Shown here: piece after piece, positions 10,280-22,745 of the stretch
How positions within the stretch are numbered: the first letter of the stretch is position 1
Layout: the number at the start of each line of letters is the position of its first letter
Source of the DNA: Gymnopus androsaceus JB14
Taxonomy: Eukaryota; Basidiomycota; Agaricomycetes; Agaricales; Omphalotaceae
Length of the DNA: 64,000 nucleotides
Direction: 5' to 3'
NCBI GenBank assembly: GCA_009733575.1
Contig: ML769486.1
Span: 1-64,000, forward strand
The notes under the pieces: generated by a model
What the model was told of the DNA's origin: nothing
The model's input: the letters and a program-made list of their open reading frames with translations, nothing else
Databases searched by the model: none
Position numbers and translations under genes: made by a program

Positions 10280-13200
10280 CTATTCACCTGGTACAAAATA
10301 TGATTCTTGTAATGCGCCGCTGCGGTCAATGATGAAGTGACACATATCATTGATGGCTCGAACACGAGCAACCAGGCATTGCACCACCGCCATATCCACT
10401 ACCTCAAGTACCCCCATGTCCTCGTAATATGGTGTGCCCTTGCAATTCTGGCCTTGAATCTTGCAGCGTTTGACAGCTGCGAGAATGAGAGTAGTTTCCG
10501 ATTCCAATTGGAGGTCCACGGTCGCAGGTAGGATAACAACGAAAATATTCTGTAGCTGGCCATAGAAAGTCTTCTTCACGTATTCTTTGGGCGCATTCCT
10601 TCTGCGAGCGTTCTTGTTCACCAGCATGTCATACTGTAACATGTTTTAGTAGTAATCAGTGAACTAGGAAGGTCAACTCAACTTACCCGGATAAAGGTAG
10701 CATCCCTACGATCTTCAGCGTACGAGGCAAGCTCGGGTGCTAGCATGTCATTGCCACCACCGAGGCGGCGCACCTTGGCCCACTGAATGACATTATCAGG
10801 GTTGAAGTGGCGTCGGACCGCCGATACGTGAACATTAAACCATGTGGCCAGCGGAACAACAATCTTGGTCTTCAGGCTTGCTGAAACTGTTGAAGAAGGG
10901 CGCTGAGGAGGAATTAGAATGCAAGACGGATCTACCAAAGATATCAGAATGGCATTGAACATAATCAAACAAGTATAAACATACAATCGGGGTGTGCAAA
11001 GGCACCTTTGGGAGTGGAATTTTGAGGAGGTTTGAATGAAAGGACATCTTCGAGACTGTAGATGAGTTTGATTTGAGAGAGGGTAGCATGGAGAACAAGA
11101 TAATTGTCAATAGCAGCAAATGGATGTCGGCGGCTTTTGATGCACGGCTGAAGCCATCCACAAAAACGCTCCATTGGATATGCCCAGTATGCCCAGACAG
11201 GACCCATCTCAATGATAGATTCCACGATGTGCAAGATTCCATGGAGTGTCACGGGGCATGCACTAGCTCGCTCGGGATCATACTGGTAATAAAGTCTATA
11301 TTAAAATGTCAGAATCTTGAAGTAGCGTGAAGTAAATAGAACATACCTTTCAAATTCTTTGACCCACTCTCGACAAGCATCACGTATGGCATCCATATCC
11401 TCACGGGTGTATTCAAATTGCCTGCACATCTCCACGATGGAAGAGAATGCAAGGAAGTGGTGGTAGTAAACCGGGTTTTTGAACTTTTCTTCAAGGAAAA
11501 CAGGGCCAAGGTGAAGTAACCAGAATGACGAACTGTCAGCCGTAGTTGCCTATTTATCATCTGCTATGTTCAGCGGATGTGCGCCAAATGCACTCGGGAT
11601 CATAGGTCCTGCAGCAGCCGTGGCAGCTCTGATAGCCTCCCAGACACCCGGGTTTAAATGATATGACCCTGATCCTTCATCGAGACCTTTGAAAGTTCCA
11701 GTCCACAATGAAATGAGATTTTGGAAATTATTCTCGAAGATTAGGTGCATAAAATCTTGCGGAAAGGATTGCAGGAATGAGAGAGATGAATGCGCCATGA
11801 GTGACAAGGTTCCTTTAATGCCGTATTCTGTTGTGAGGGATTCTGAATGAGTGGTATTGGGAGCGGAATTGAACTTCCTCCACTTGGCGCTTCATTTCCG
11901 CATGCAAACGAAGAGGAAGATTGGCAGCATCATATGAGTGGATGAATGAGGAATCGTTGTCAGCGTCAGGATGATTGGAATGATCTAGTGGCACATAGTT
12001 GACTTTACCACCAGGAGGTTTGACTCCTCAAATGTTGCACATGCAACATGGTCGAACACCATTGTGACCTTTCATGTGCATGACCATGGAGATTGCTGGC
12101 ATATCTCCAAAGACAAGTACAAGATATGCATGAAGTGTAAAAAGTTCTCGGGCACTGACATCAAATGCCCGGACACCATGCACAAGTTCCAAAAACTCTT
12201 CAATGACCAACCAGAGAAAAGAGTCAAAGTCTTTTGGTTTTTTGGGACCTGGGATAACCCCGAGACATAGAATGTACTCGAGATGGAAGTGGATTTCAGG
12301 AAGGAGATTGTAGTTTAAAAGAATGATGGGCCAGCAAGTCTTTTTGTGGTGCTTCCAAGGAGCAAAACCATCAGTTGATAAACCAAACATCACGTTGCCA
12401 GGGTCGGAAAAGAACTTATGAGAACATTCGCTCCCATCTACAACTACCTTCTCCTGCCATAAGCATTGGTAGTGGCAACCATCCATCACATCCCAAATAG
12501 ACCCATCCTCCAATGCCATGAAAGATGTACAATACTTGAGTTTGTTGATCATTGAGAGGCTAGAGTAGTAAGCACGTAGGCATGGAATGATAGGGAGGTA
12601 GGTGAACCATTTTTGAGGACAATCACTATTGGGATGAAATCAGGGCTCCTTGCAATATGGAAATGCTGGTTCATCTGCATGTGGTCCAACATAGCACATG
12701 CATGAGTTGATGCAGCAGTCATAGATACTGGGTTTGAACTGAGAAAGAGACTCAGCATAAGCCTTTGTCAATTTCCAGGAAGCAACATCATCATTTGGGA
12801 AGGCAAATGCAAGCTTTGCGAAAGCTTTTTCAGTTGCATGTGTCTGGATCTTATAAGCAAATTGATGGAGCTTTGGTAGGTCAACATCAGAAAGAGTTGG
12901 AGCTACATGAAATCCAATGAATATCAAACAAAGTTGAGAAGACTACAAAAACACATACCATGTTCAGCGAGTTCCTGTTCTAAGGTCTCATCCATGAGAT
13001 TGTCAATGGACAGGCCTTGGTTGAGCTCATCAGCAAGGTCAGTGAGGTCATCATCTGAATCTAATTCCTGCTCCCAGTCAACATTGTGCAATCAATCAAG
13101 CTCAGCATCACCTTCAGGATCTGGATCGTCATCTTCATCAGGAACATCTTCAATGGTAATTCCAGTGTGCAGAGGTGAACTGGCATGGGATGTTGGGTCA

Positions 13201-13630
13201 GGTTGGATGTTTTCATTCTGGGCAAATTCATGTGTGCTGCCAGTCTGTATTCATTCAAGATTAGAACTAAAGGAAATCAATAGAAGAAGATAATACCTCA
13301 TCGACCATCTCAATATCACTATCTATATCTGCACTGTCAGATACATAAGGATTATCAAAAAGAGAGTGCACATTCTTGCTTGCTTTGGAGAGACAAGGGA
13401 CTACCCTTCCACTGAGATGTCAACATGCTGTACGAGAGGAGCAAAGTTTGCCACAGTGGTCACAGATGACTTCAGGAGACTTGGCACGTTGCGGGTTGTA
13501 GGAGGAGCATGCTTTGCTGGCCTGCCCATAGTTAATTTGCACTTGGAGAGTGCGGAGAATCTGCATCTGGAGGCAAAAGGAGAGTACGCGCATGGTCATG
13601 AGCAGTGGCAGTGTCAAAAGTTCTGTTGAA
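10280..13630 (-). pseudogene. Plavaka/Tnp2-like transposase (CACTA superfamily), decayed
   Basis: The central reading frame (12905 down to 12028) carries the Tnp2-like core: FGLSTDGFAPW, VIPGPKKPKDFDSFL, a fungal-type FGDMPAISMVMHMKGHNG and CCMCNI. The N-terminal part near 13420-13620 has a zinc-finger-like CDHCGKLC. The C-terminal exons (about 10980-10687 and 10633-10280, joined across a 53-bp intron) read VRRHFNPDNVIQWAKVRRLGG and then FYGQLQNIFVVILPA. In-frame stops occur at 12640 and 12028, and more lie between 11000 and 12000, so the element is not autonomous. It lies just inside a CACTATAGACC terminus, on the opposite strand to the hypothetical gene at 13770. Plavaka elements are common in mushroom genomes. 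Confidence 0.8.
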
Positions 13631-13769
13631 AGTGTTCAATGCGTTCTGAGACATTGGAGACAAGAGCAGCTTACCTATAAAGGACGAGTCAAAGTGGTGG
13701 GAAAGTTCAACTTGAACATTCCCCAAATCCCCCAAGTTCCCTAACTCTCTGCTGTAATCGCATACTCAA

Positions 13770-14765
13770 TATGCCAACCAATTCTGCCAATCCTGCTCCT
13801 GAGCTGAAGACTCCGGCCCCCAAAATTAAAGGACCAGTGAAAAGGCCTGGTTGACCTTCAAAGAAAGCTCCAGTCTTTGTTGATGACTTGGAAATCTCTG
13901 GAAATGAAGGCAAAGGTCTGTATCTTGGAATGTTTGCTATATATTTGCACATTGGACTGACTTTGTTCAATGACAAGGTCTTCCTTTGAAGTGAATTACC
14001 AATAAGCAAAAGAGCCCTGTTTTGGAAGCCAAGGGTGTATACCATTTATCCCTTTTTGAAACATATACTCACTATCTCATTCGCAGATACTCCAACCCAA
14101 GTACCAGTCAAGAAGGCCAAGGGAGCAGCTCAGAAGAATGCTGATCCTCGAACTCCCAATGATATCATTGCCAAAATTGCTTGTCTCCAAGCTCTTCAAG
14201 CTGAATGAATGAAGGCTGTTGAAGGTTTGTTAGCATTTTTTTAATTTTGATTTTATCTTTGACTCATGTAACTTTCCAAGAACATGTTGATGACCTCAAC
14301 CATGCTCAGAAGGCCCAAAAGCCAGTCATCAAAGCCGTTTCAAGGGAAGCATCAGTGAAGGCTCTGGCTCTGAGGTCCTCCAAGAGTGCTAGTGTTGGCC
14401 AATCTCAACCTTCTGCTTCCAAGGCACATTCCACTCAACCCAGTGGACCTTCTGCCTCCTCCAAGGCAGATTCTGGTGGTTCCATCATCCCAGGTCCCAA
14501 GGTTCCAAAGGATCTTGAGGAATTCTTGCAACACTTCACAGATAATGAAGACACCCTTGGTTACCTCCAGGCTCTCATGAATATCAACAAGGCCAGTGAC
14601 AATGGGGTGAAAATCAAGAAGGAGAAGGAGAAGACTAATGAAGAGGCCATTCTTCATCCAAAGGGTGAAGCAGGAGATGGTAAACACGGCTTTAATCTTG
14701 CAGAGGCTGTTGGGCTTGGTGGTAACAATGCTGAAAAGGGCGAATTGTACACACACGGGATTTAG
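13770..14765 (+). pseudogene. Hypothetical Lys/Pro/Ala-rich protein, divergent from the transposase
   Basis: An ATG at 13770 opens a basic, Pro/Ala-rich protein (MPTNSANPAPELKTPAPKIK). It continues through apparent introns near 13917-14085 and 14225-14280 to a last exon ending at 14765 (core KVPKDLEEFLQHFTDNEDT). An in-frame TGA near 13850 and another near 14205 interrupt it. The start lies a few hundred bases from the transposase N-terminus on the other strand, so it may be a second gene of the same transposon. I recognise no domain. Confidence 0.45.
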
Positions 14766-15700
14766 AAAAAAATCCATCGAGCATATTTTTAATCTAAAAT
14801 TTGACATTTTTACACATGTATCATAACTTTCGAAAGAGTGGACAAAATATTATCTTTCTATTATATTGAAACAAGAACTAAAATGTACAGTTTCAACTTA
14901 GATATTGAGCTGTATGAAATACCACCCAAAATATCATCTATCCTATCAGCCAAAAGACCAGTGGAAAAATATACTGTATGAAGATGTTTCAACTCAAGTG
15001 GAATACTATATATACGCCCAGCAGAAAGCAAAGCTGAAATGAGGACTATTAGAAAGATGGAAATCATTATGGAAATACCAAGTTTCTACCAACCTTTCGT
15101 AGAAAATGAAAGTCCAGGTGAAAATTCCAGTTTCCGATGAGTAGAAATATCGCAGCTGCATCTGGCCAGTGATGCAGCTGCGTTTTAGCGTCAGCACCAT
15201 TGGCGGGCAAGCGATCTGCGTAATCATGCATTCGTAGTTTTAGGTTGTTCTGAACCATTGAACGGACTCTGTAAGTAACACAAATCTGGAAGGGAAATCA
15301 GTGTTAGTGCTCACAAGCATCTGTCTTCTCATCTGACCACCTGCGGCAAGTGAGCGAAACAAAAATAGACAAAGAGAACAACTTACAATGACATACAAAT
15401 GCTGAACAAATGGGGTAGGTTGGTTGAGAGGATTGCCTAGAAAGATGATCAGAAACTCAAAGCATGGAAGCTCATAGTTTAAGGTCATTGCGGACCACTG
15501 AAAAACCACCGGTGACAGAGAAAGACAGCTCTTCCATTTCTATATACTATCACCAGTACATTGGCATGTTTGACTAGCTCAATAACATCACTACTAGGTG
15601 ACAAAACAAGAATTTCAAGAATGAGAAATCATTTGAGATGTCCGAGTGAGCAGAGACTAGCAAAGCCAGAATGAGCAACCCATAGCGTGAACAACAACTG
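14766..15700. other. Mostly non-coding; possible minus-strand exons
   Basis: AT-rich sequence to about 15060. On the minus strand a stretch near 15130-15260 reads plausibly as protein (MVQNNLKLRMHDYADRLPAN). Another stretch at 15380-15500 is flanked by possible splice sites. No domain is visible and the two do not clearly join, so I do not call a gene. Confidence 0.3.
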
Positions 15701-18075
15701 AAACTTACTGAGGCTCAATTCCCCATTTGCATCTGTTCACCATCTTCATCGCTCTCTGAATCTGAGTTTGCTTGCATGGTCAAAGCCCACTGCTCAAAGT
15801 TAGGTAGATCCATCGGTGGAATCTCAAGCCCCTCTCTGGCAGGATCAGAGAGCTGCGAGAGGAAGCGACGATGATAAAGAGAGGCAGGGAGTCCCTTCTT
15901 TACTGTTCGGTTGCTCTTTGTCCAGTCCTACGACGAAGAAATTTTGGACGCGGCCTGTTGTTCTTGGATCGTGATCTTCAAGGACTGTTTTGGAGTCCCT
16001 ATCAAGATCACTCATCATCTGGGATACAATTCGTTGTCTGGTAGTAGGGAATTGTGACTATCAATCCTCCCTTGTTGTGGACTCTTCCGATGACATCCCT
16101 TCATGGTCAAGGCTATCGAGAACTTGTCGAGTTTGATGTAGCTTGGTGAGATCAATTTGGCTGGCCAACAGCGGTAGTATGCTTCTCCAGTAGACTCATG
16201 CCTAGCCTCCGACGAGCAAGTTTCTAGGTGATGGGCAAGAAGTCAGTCTGTGTAGGTGCAACAGGTCAGAATGAATGAATGCTTACCGCATGTTTTTGAC
16301 TGCTGATTCGACAGCTTTCCTTGTGAAGCTCAGAGTACTGATCAGCTTGCTCTTTGGCCTCCTGACTAGTCTCGAGGTTATCATCCTTGCCGATGCGACG
16401 ATCGTAACGTGCCCAAGATGTCTGGGCTTCTTTGATAAAATCCGAGAAGAACGCCTTCAAAGCTTCATTGTCGATATCGCCTTCCATCCTGTACGATCCT
16501 TTCCCCTCAGCAGTAAACGTCAACATGTTGGCAATGATGACTTTGTTCCACCTGCGATTTGTGATAGCCATTGCCAAAATGAAGGCGATATCGAGTCAGA
16601 TTCGGTGGGGCCCGGTCCCTCGCCCTTCTCGAATGCCTCAGCAATGGCATCGTCAATTGGGGAATACGAACGGAAGTCCGTGATATTTGTTTGTTTAGTC
16701 ATTTCACGGAAGCGCAATCGTAAATAGTCCTAGGTCCATATGTCAAAATTGACGAAAAGCTACCGAACGGAGGCTTTGACTTACCCTCCACAGTTTTTCA
16801 TCTTCTTTAGAAAGTTGGTCAAGAGCTGTTTTTTTGATTTCGCGTCTGTGAGCCGAACTGCCTGGTTTGGGAACTTGACTCCTTCGCTGGTGACTACAGA
16901 GGCGTAGCCGGAGATGATTGAGGTGTCACGGGTGGAGACTGAGATGCAAATGCCGCAGCAACTGCTGCGGCGACTGAGTCTCTAACAAGGGTAGCAAGAT
17001 CGGGAGCATTCGGAGTGGCATTCTGAGGGGGGGCTTGTGAGGAGGAGGAACCTTCACTCATGTTGACATCTTCATGCGGACGGTTCTGAGTAGCGTCCTG
17101 GAACGAAGCTTGTGAGGAGGGCTCTCCCTGAGGATGACTCTGTCCAGACGAACGCTTTCTGTTGCGCAAGTTGAAGATCTCAGCGTCACGTTCCTCCTGA
17201 GTGAAAATTAGCCCTTACATAGGGTTTCAGTAGATGGCTAGAATATACCTTTTCTTTCTGAACCTGGTCGCGTTGGCGCTTCTACAGTTGCATTTAGATA
17301 AGTTAAAATCAGATATTGATTGACATACCAGCTCCTCGAGTTGCTGCTCAAACCAAATTCTTTGTTGATCCAAGGCTTCTTGCTGCGCCCTCCGCTTTAG
17401 CTCTCCATTAGATAGATGGCAGTGACACATTTAAGAAATATACCATTTCTGCCTCGGCGTTGGCCTGAATAAAGCTTGTCAGCGCGAACCTGATCATAGA
17501 CAGTGGGACTCACAGCTTCGGCCTGGGCCTTCTCTTGAGCGATCTGGAGAAAAATCAATACAAGACCACGGACGGGAGCAATGGAGGGAATGGGACTCAC
17601 TCGAGCTTGATTGGCGTTGGCTTGCTCCTGGAACGGGGTGAGTACAAGTTTAATCATGGAACAGAGATGAATGCAACTAACTTGAGCTTGTCGCTGTGCC
17701 TCTTTCTGGGCGGCTTCATTCTGCTTTCGATTAAGCTCGTCCACTGTTTCTTGGCCGAGGCGTTTGAGCTTTTCTATCTCCTCCATGAGCATCTTGTTTG
17801 TCGCGATGGCTTCTCTATTTGCCTTCAGTTGCTACAACATTATCAGTCAACCACTATTGCAGACCGTGGCTGTTTACACGTACCCTATCATACTCTTCCC
17901 GGCGGGGACCGGCCACCGCTCGCGCTTTGTCGGGTTGGTCATAGGATCTGGGAGCAGGAGCATGGCCCTCCGCCTCCTCAAGATCCTTAGGTCGTTTACG
18001 CAAATAGGGCGTGTACGTCGGTTGTTGTGGGGATGTTTCAGTTGGGCGCAGTAGGTTATTCAAGAAAGAAGTCAT
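15700..18075 (-). CDS. Micro-exon coiled-coil protein, unknown function
   Basis: The start ATG at 18075 (MTSFLNNLLRPTETSPQQP) opens a 192-nt exon (18075-17884). It is followed by exons 17831-17682 (150 nt), 17627-17601 (27 nt), 17543-17514 (30 nt), 17464-17444 (21 nt), 17400-17329 (72 nt) and 17281-17249 (33 nt), then a longer exon from 17196. All internal exons are multiples of three and join in phase 0. Together they encode a Glu/Gln/Ala/Lys-rich coiled coil (EEIEKLKRLGQETVDEL, EQANANQAR, IAQEKAQAEA). A Ser/Pro-rich linker with an Ala-rich helix (SVAAAVAAAFASQ) follows, then a C-terminal module near 16740-16290 (TWARYDRRIGK type). The 3' end is uncertain and stops appear after about 16200. 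Family not recognised. It heads a minus-strand series leading back to a KDZ transposase. Confidence 0.55.
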
Positions 18076-18149
18076 CGCTGAAGTTCGTGTAAAGTTTGTA
18101 AAGGAGCGTGTATCTGCGGGAACAAGGAGAGTGAGATGGGGCACCAGGC

Positions 18150-18747
18150 CTTGAGGACGATATGGAGAAAAATTTCCAAGGGTCCTGCTTAAAACCCTTT
18201 GGCCAGTCCGCTGCGCTAAGAAATTTCAATAGACAATTAGTGCTCCAGATTTGGTAGATTCAAAGGGAGTACTCACCACACTAAGGTGCTTTAGACAATC
18301 AATACTCACCGGATAATTGTTCTTCGGGAACGTGAACCGGATGAGCATGTGGAACTCATAATTGAGGAGCATCTAATTGTCTTTTGACATGTCGGGCCTT
18401 TCTGTAGACAATTAATGAGTATTAGGCTATTAGCATAATTTGAATAGAATACTCACCGAATAATTGTTCATTCAGGAACATCAGTCTGAAAATGGAGACT
18501 GTATTCATGGCGTGATTTTGCGTTGAGGCGCGTCTTATTGTCTTTTGAGAGATAGACGCGTTAGACATACAAAACTGACGCATTTGATAGCGATCGTTAT
18601 AATTATAAGATAAGTAAAACTAGCAATCGATAGGCAGCCTTTTAACGGTTTATACAAGAAATAGTGATACACAATAGCGAGGATAACATGTATGAGTATA
18701 CGAATGAGAAGATATCTTGGTAATAATGAGTATGATAGCAAGCAATA
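18150..18747. repeat. Two diverged tandem copies of about 140 bp plus spacer
   Basis: Blocks near 18300-18420 and 18450-18560 share ACTCACCG-ATAATTGTTC, a GGAAC word and TAATTGTCTTTTGA in the same order. On the minus strand each could be a short exon followed by a GTGAGT donor, suggesting a duplicated exon. The rest to 18747 shows no gene. Confidence 0.4.
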
Positions 18748-21270
18748 TCAGCGGATGACATACCAAGAGTCAAAAGTATCCTCGTAGATCGATTTCGAGC
18801 ATTTGGTGAGGTCGATCGCGGTCTCTTTAGTTCGTCCACCTACACCGCCAACAATAACATGACGTTTCTTCCAGCCCATGTAGAGAATCTCATCAGGTTC
18901 CTCCTGCTCCGACCCGCCAGCGAGAGTTCCGCATGCATTGATGCCGGTGAACACCTCCTCTTCTTCTTGCTTTGTCAAATCTCCTTTCTCAGTCTTCTCC
19001 GTCGAACCAGTATTAGCTGTATGTCTGTTTGTTGGCTCAGCATCACCAGAGTCTTGGTCAAGAGACTCTTGCTCGGAGGCGGTATCCGCTCCCCCGCAAC
19101 CCCTGCCCCTGCCCCTGCCCCTACCCCTACCTCTTTCCAATTCTGTACCTTCGGCATTGACAGTGAGCATTTCGCCAGTGCTTGTCGGAGTTGTGGAGCG
19201 AGGAGGGACATTGTCTTCCTCGAGCAAAAGATCTTTAACAATTGCAGTGGTGCTTGCCATAGACTCCTCCACGCTATCCTCAACTGTCAGAGGGTCACAA
19301 TCCTCAAGCAGTGCCGTAGTGCTAGGCAGCAATGCTTGAAAATTGACGAGTGGAGAATTGGGCAGCTGACTAGATGTGCCTGGCTTTACATGCTCGCTGG
19401 CTGAACATGGCTGGGAAGCCGAGGAAGCGGGAGAGATGGTAGGTGTTAGGGCCAGATGGGAGGCGGAAGAGATGGCAGGTGCTAGGGGTGGACAAGAACT
19501 TGTAGTTGGAGTGGGTTCTGGTAGGGAAACCACAGCACTTGTTGGTGCAAGATGGCGTTCAGCAGCCAAAGATGAGGAAGGTACCGCCGCTGGCACAGGA
19601 ACAACACAACAACAGTAGTTGACGAAGGTTGAGAAGGTGCTGCCGCTGGCGTAGAAGTAGTAATAGTGGTTGATGAGAGTTGAGAGGGCACTACCATTGG
19701 CGTAGGAGCTACAGCTTTCTCCTCGTTTCTGGCTGTCTGTTCCAAGAAACGGAACAAAGAACCAGGACCTTTGAGGTACTCAGCGAATATGAAGACCCCC
19801 GCACCCATGTTTCGAGGGTGACTGAGTTTGATGGGCAAGTCAAAATTCTGCTTGTCATAGAAGTTCATGGGAGATTGAGAAACATCCTCCCATGATAGAG
19901 ATTCCCCGTTATGCTGTTTCTCTGAAAAATCAATCAGTCCATGATTCCTCTGAGATCGATGACACAATGCTCACCCCACAGCAATTCAAGGAAGGTTTGA
20001 ACACACGCAACCAACTCTTCTCCTGTACACTGCATAACATCCACTTGAGGAAATATTGGATAGCCATGCTTCGTCTTCAGTAAAGTGAGTTTTGAGAGGA
20101 TTGCCCGGGATTACCAAGTTTGGCCATTCCATGAATGGTCGCAGGACAATCTCTTCAAAATGCTCAGTAACATACGTTTCATCATTCTCACCAACCATCC
20201 AAGTCTTGTGATATTCTTTACCACTTGTTCCAGCATTGAATCTATCAAAATGTCAATGAAATTAGTAGAGCGACAAACTACATGAACTCACTGTTGTGTA
20301 ACAAGTTCTGCATCCGGACTTCAGTAAAGCGAGCATTACAAAACATTCTATGCTTCCCATCGTGACCCAACTTGGCCAAAGCATGCAAAAGGACCTCGAA
20401 GAGCAATCTTGAGAGCAGCTTGGTTCCTATTTGATAGTCAATGGTGTAGAAAAATGAATGGTCAATGGCGGATGTACTCAGCAATGTTATTGGGCTGCTT
20501 TCTTCGCATTTTCCTCCCACTGCACTCGCTCCTCTGGTTCCAGTCCATCCCAGAGCATCTTTGCTGCAGCCTGGTAACTGCCCACCAGGATTGTTGCCCT
20601 TGACTGTAATGGTCTCCTGAATTTGGAAAGATTATTGATCTCAGCATGTTTGCTGAGCCTGAAGAGAGATCTACCACATCGAAGTGGAGGACAACTTGTA
20701 GGACAGTATCGATAATCTTGCAGGGCATCCTTGGATGACATCATCATAGCCTTAGACACATTGCTCGAGGACTGGGTTGAAGGCTTCAGTCAAAGTCTTG
20801 GTCAAAGACTCAGTGGCTCCAACCTTCGGCTTTATAACATGGTGAGCACGATTGGTGAAGACACGATGAATGGCCTGAGTACAATGAGTAGGGATACGAG
20901 GGATAGTGCAACCAGACCTACCACTATGTCTTTCTTTCGCGAGACCTGGTACGATCACAGGAACTGATGCAAATACTCCTTCTCTCGCTTTGATCATGTG
21001 ATAGATTTCCTCTGCTTTCTTCTGATGCCACGCATCAACCTCCTTGCTACCTTTCAAGTTCGGATCATGCTTTAGAACGACAGTCTTGAAGTCATCCAAA
21101 AAGTTGTTGGTAATGATCTTGGCCACTGCCCTAGAGATGTTGTTGCATTTAGTTGGAACCTCTGGAGGAGTGTACTGGGGAGGTGGAGTGTTGGGAGCAG
21201 AAGGCATCGGGGAGGGTTCAGAAAAAGCATGTATCTTGCAATGCGTCTCGCTTTTATCCTGGTAGGACAA
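18748..21270 (-). CDS. Ser/Pro/RG-rich hypothetical protein with HMG-like helix motif
   Basis: Several minus-strand exons belong together. The N-terminal exon at 21270-20950 includes WHQKKAEEIYHMIKAREG. An exon near 20640-20490 has YQAAAKMLWDGLEPEERVQW, which resembles the helix of HMG-box-like proteins. Then come a stretch around 20200-20080 (EIVLRPFMEWPNLVIPGNPL), one at 19970-19730 (MNFYDKQNFDLPIKLSHP) and a long low-complexity exon at 19600-18748. The last has Ser/Thr/Pro repeats, a GRGRGRGRG tract (19090-19135) and a basic end (MGWKKRHVIVGG). Frames change between segments, by introns or by decay around 19600-19640, where a frameshift is needed. No enzyme domain was seen. A DNA- or chromatin-associated role is only suggested by composition. 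Confidence 0.4.
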
Positions 21271-21679
21271 AAGATATCATGAGAGTGGCCCTCTTACCTG
21301 CTTTGACTGGAGCCTGTACATGGACAATGAGTATAACATGTGGCCACAGTCGGACAATGAACTCACCAGAGGCTACCGGTCAAAGAGATTACCGTTTATG
21401 CAGGTTCAGCACATCTGAAAGATGAGTCAAGCAACCCAAAATTTTGCGGGATATCCACCGGAAAGCAGACATCAGTTCACACTAGAATCGAATATGAAAG
21501 TCAAAGATAGTCATTTTGAATACCAAATTACACAAACACCGACAAAGTAGACACTACTTATCCCAAGTCCGCATCTCCATTAGGTATGGAACTTGAGTCT
21601 TCGTGCACTAGATGACTGTATTACTGTGGTTGGTGGAACTTGGAGACAATCATGAGCGCAGATTCACAATGCGACAAAT

Positions 21680-22745
21680 CAGCTCACCACAACCCTATAA
21701 CGCTCCCTTCCTTCGTCACGTACTGGCATATAGAATGCAGGAACAGGGTACAGTGGCATGCGTGAACCTTTTTTGGGAGGAGATCTCGGACTGAGCATCC
21801 CAGGACTACCACGGTTAGGAACGAGTAGCGTAGGCTCAACAGATGCAGGAGTTGGCGCCAAGTTGGGTCAGCTGAGTCAGTCAGCTACTCGCGAGAACTA
21901 AGACAACAATTCACTCACGTTGCCAAGTCGCCCAGCTTCGAGTCACTTGCGTTCGAGGATCCATACCAGTGATTGTCGGCACATTGGGTCCAGGTGGTGG
22001 TGGAGCAGTTTCCTTCTTCTTTTTACGAGTTTGCTGGGTAACTGAACGCCAGCCAGGCCTTGCGGGTGGAATTTCTGGTGCAATGGGCGGTTCAGGTGGG
22101 GGCGGAGGGTCAATGGAGGTCCCCTGGGTGCACCCGGTGCAGGTTTCCTGGACATAATTAGTCTATGTCAAGTGTTGGTTCAACTTGTGAAACATACCAG
22201 TCTGGCTCGAATTCTCCTCCGGGACCATACTTTGATCTCATGCATAAGAGATATCCGATTTCACTGTGATGAAGTAATTTATAAGTTTCTTGAGATGCAA
22301 AAATACAGGAGACATACTGTTGAAGAGCTCTCCTTTCTTCTCTCGACTTCCCGACCTCTCCCAGAAGCATACATACTTCGGAAGCCAGAGCTTTGCTGAA
22401 TTCGTCAAGGTACTGTGATGTTAACATTATAATAAGATAATGTTTTGCAATCAGCTATAGATAGTGGACGTACCCCTTGAATGTTGCACGGAATCTGCTC
22501 ATTAGCAGTTTCTCGGACAACACTGATAATTTCAGCGTGATGTTGTTCACACTTGTTGCGCCAAGCTATGGTACAGTAGGCGTAAGACAAATAGTTCACC
22601 AAGAGAGAAAGAGAGACTCACTGTCCGAGAATGCTCTCAGCGATTCCTCACAAACCAGCTCACCACAACCCTATAATGCTCCCTTCCTCCGTCGCGTACT
22701 GGCATATAGATTGCAGGAACAGACTACAGTGGCATGTGTGGACCT
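21680..22745. repeat. Duplicated segment of about 90 bp (21680-21770 and 22655-22745)
   Basis: Both copies contain AGCTCACCACAACCCTATAA, then CGTACTGGCATATAGA and CAGTGGCATG in register with a few substitutions. They lie in the same orientation within the BAH-PHD gene region, so the downstream part of that gene may have been rearranged by a local duplication. Confidence 0.7.

Noticed and set aside
13500..16000. Second CACTA terminus for the Plavaka element
   Set aside because: I searched for GGTCTATAGTG or a close variant and found none. A CCGGTGACAGAGAAAG near 15510 is too weak.
18859..19404. Plus-strand open frames opposite the RG-rich gene
   Set aside because: They are antisense to a low-complexity coding exon, and their openness follows from the GC/Ser/Pro bias of the minus-strand gene.
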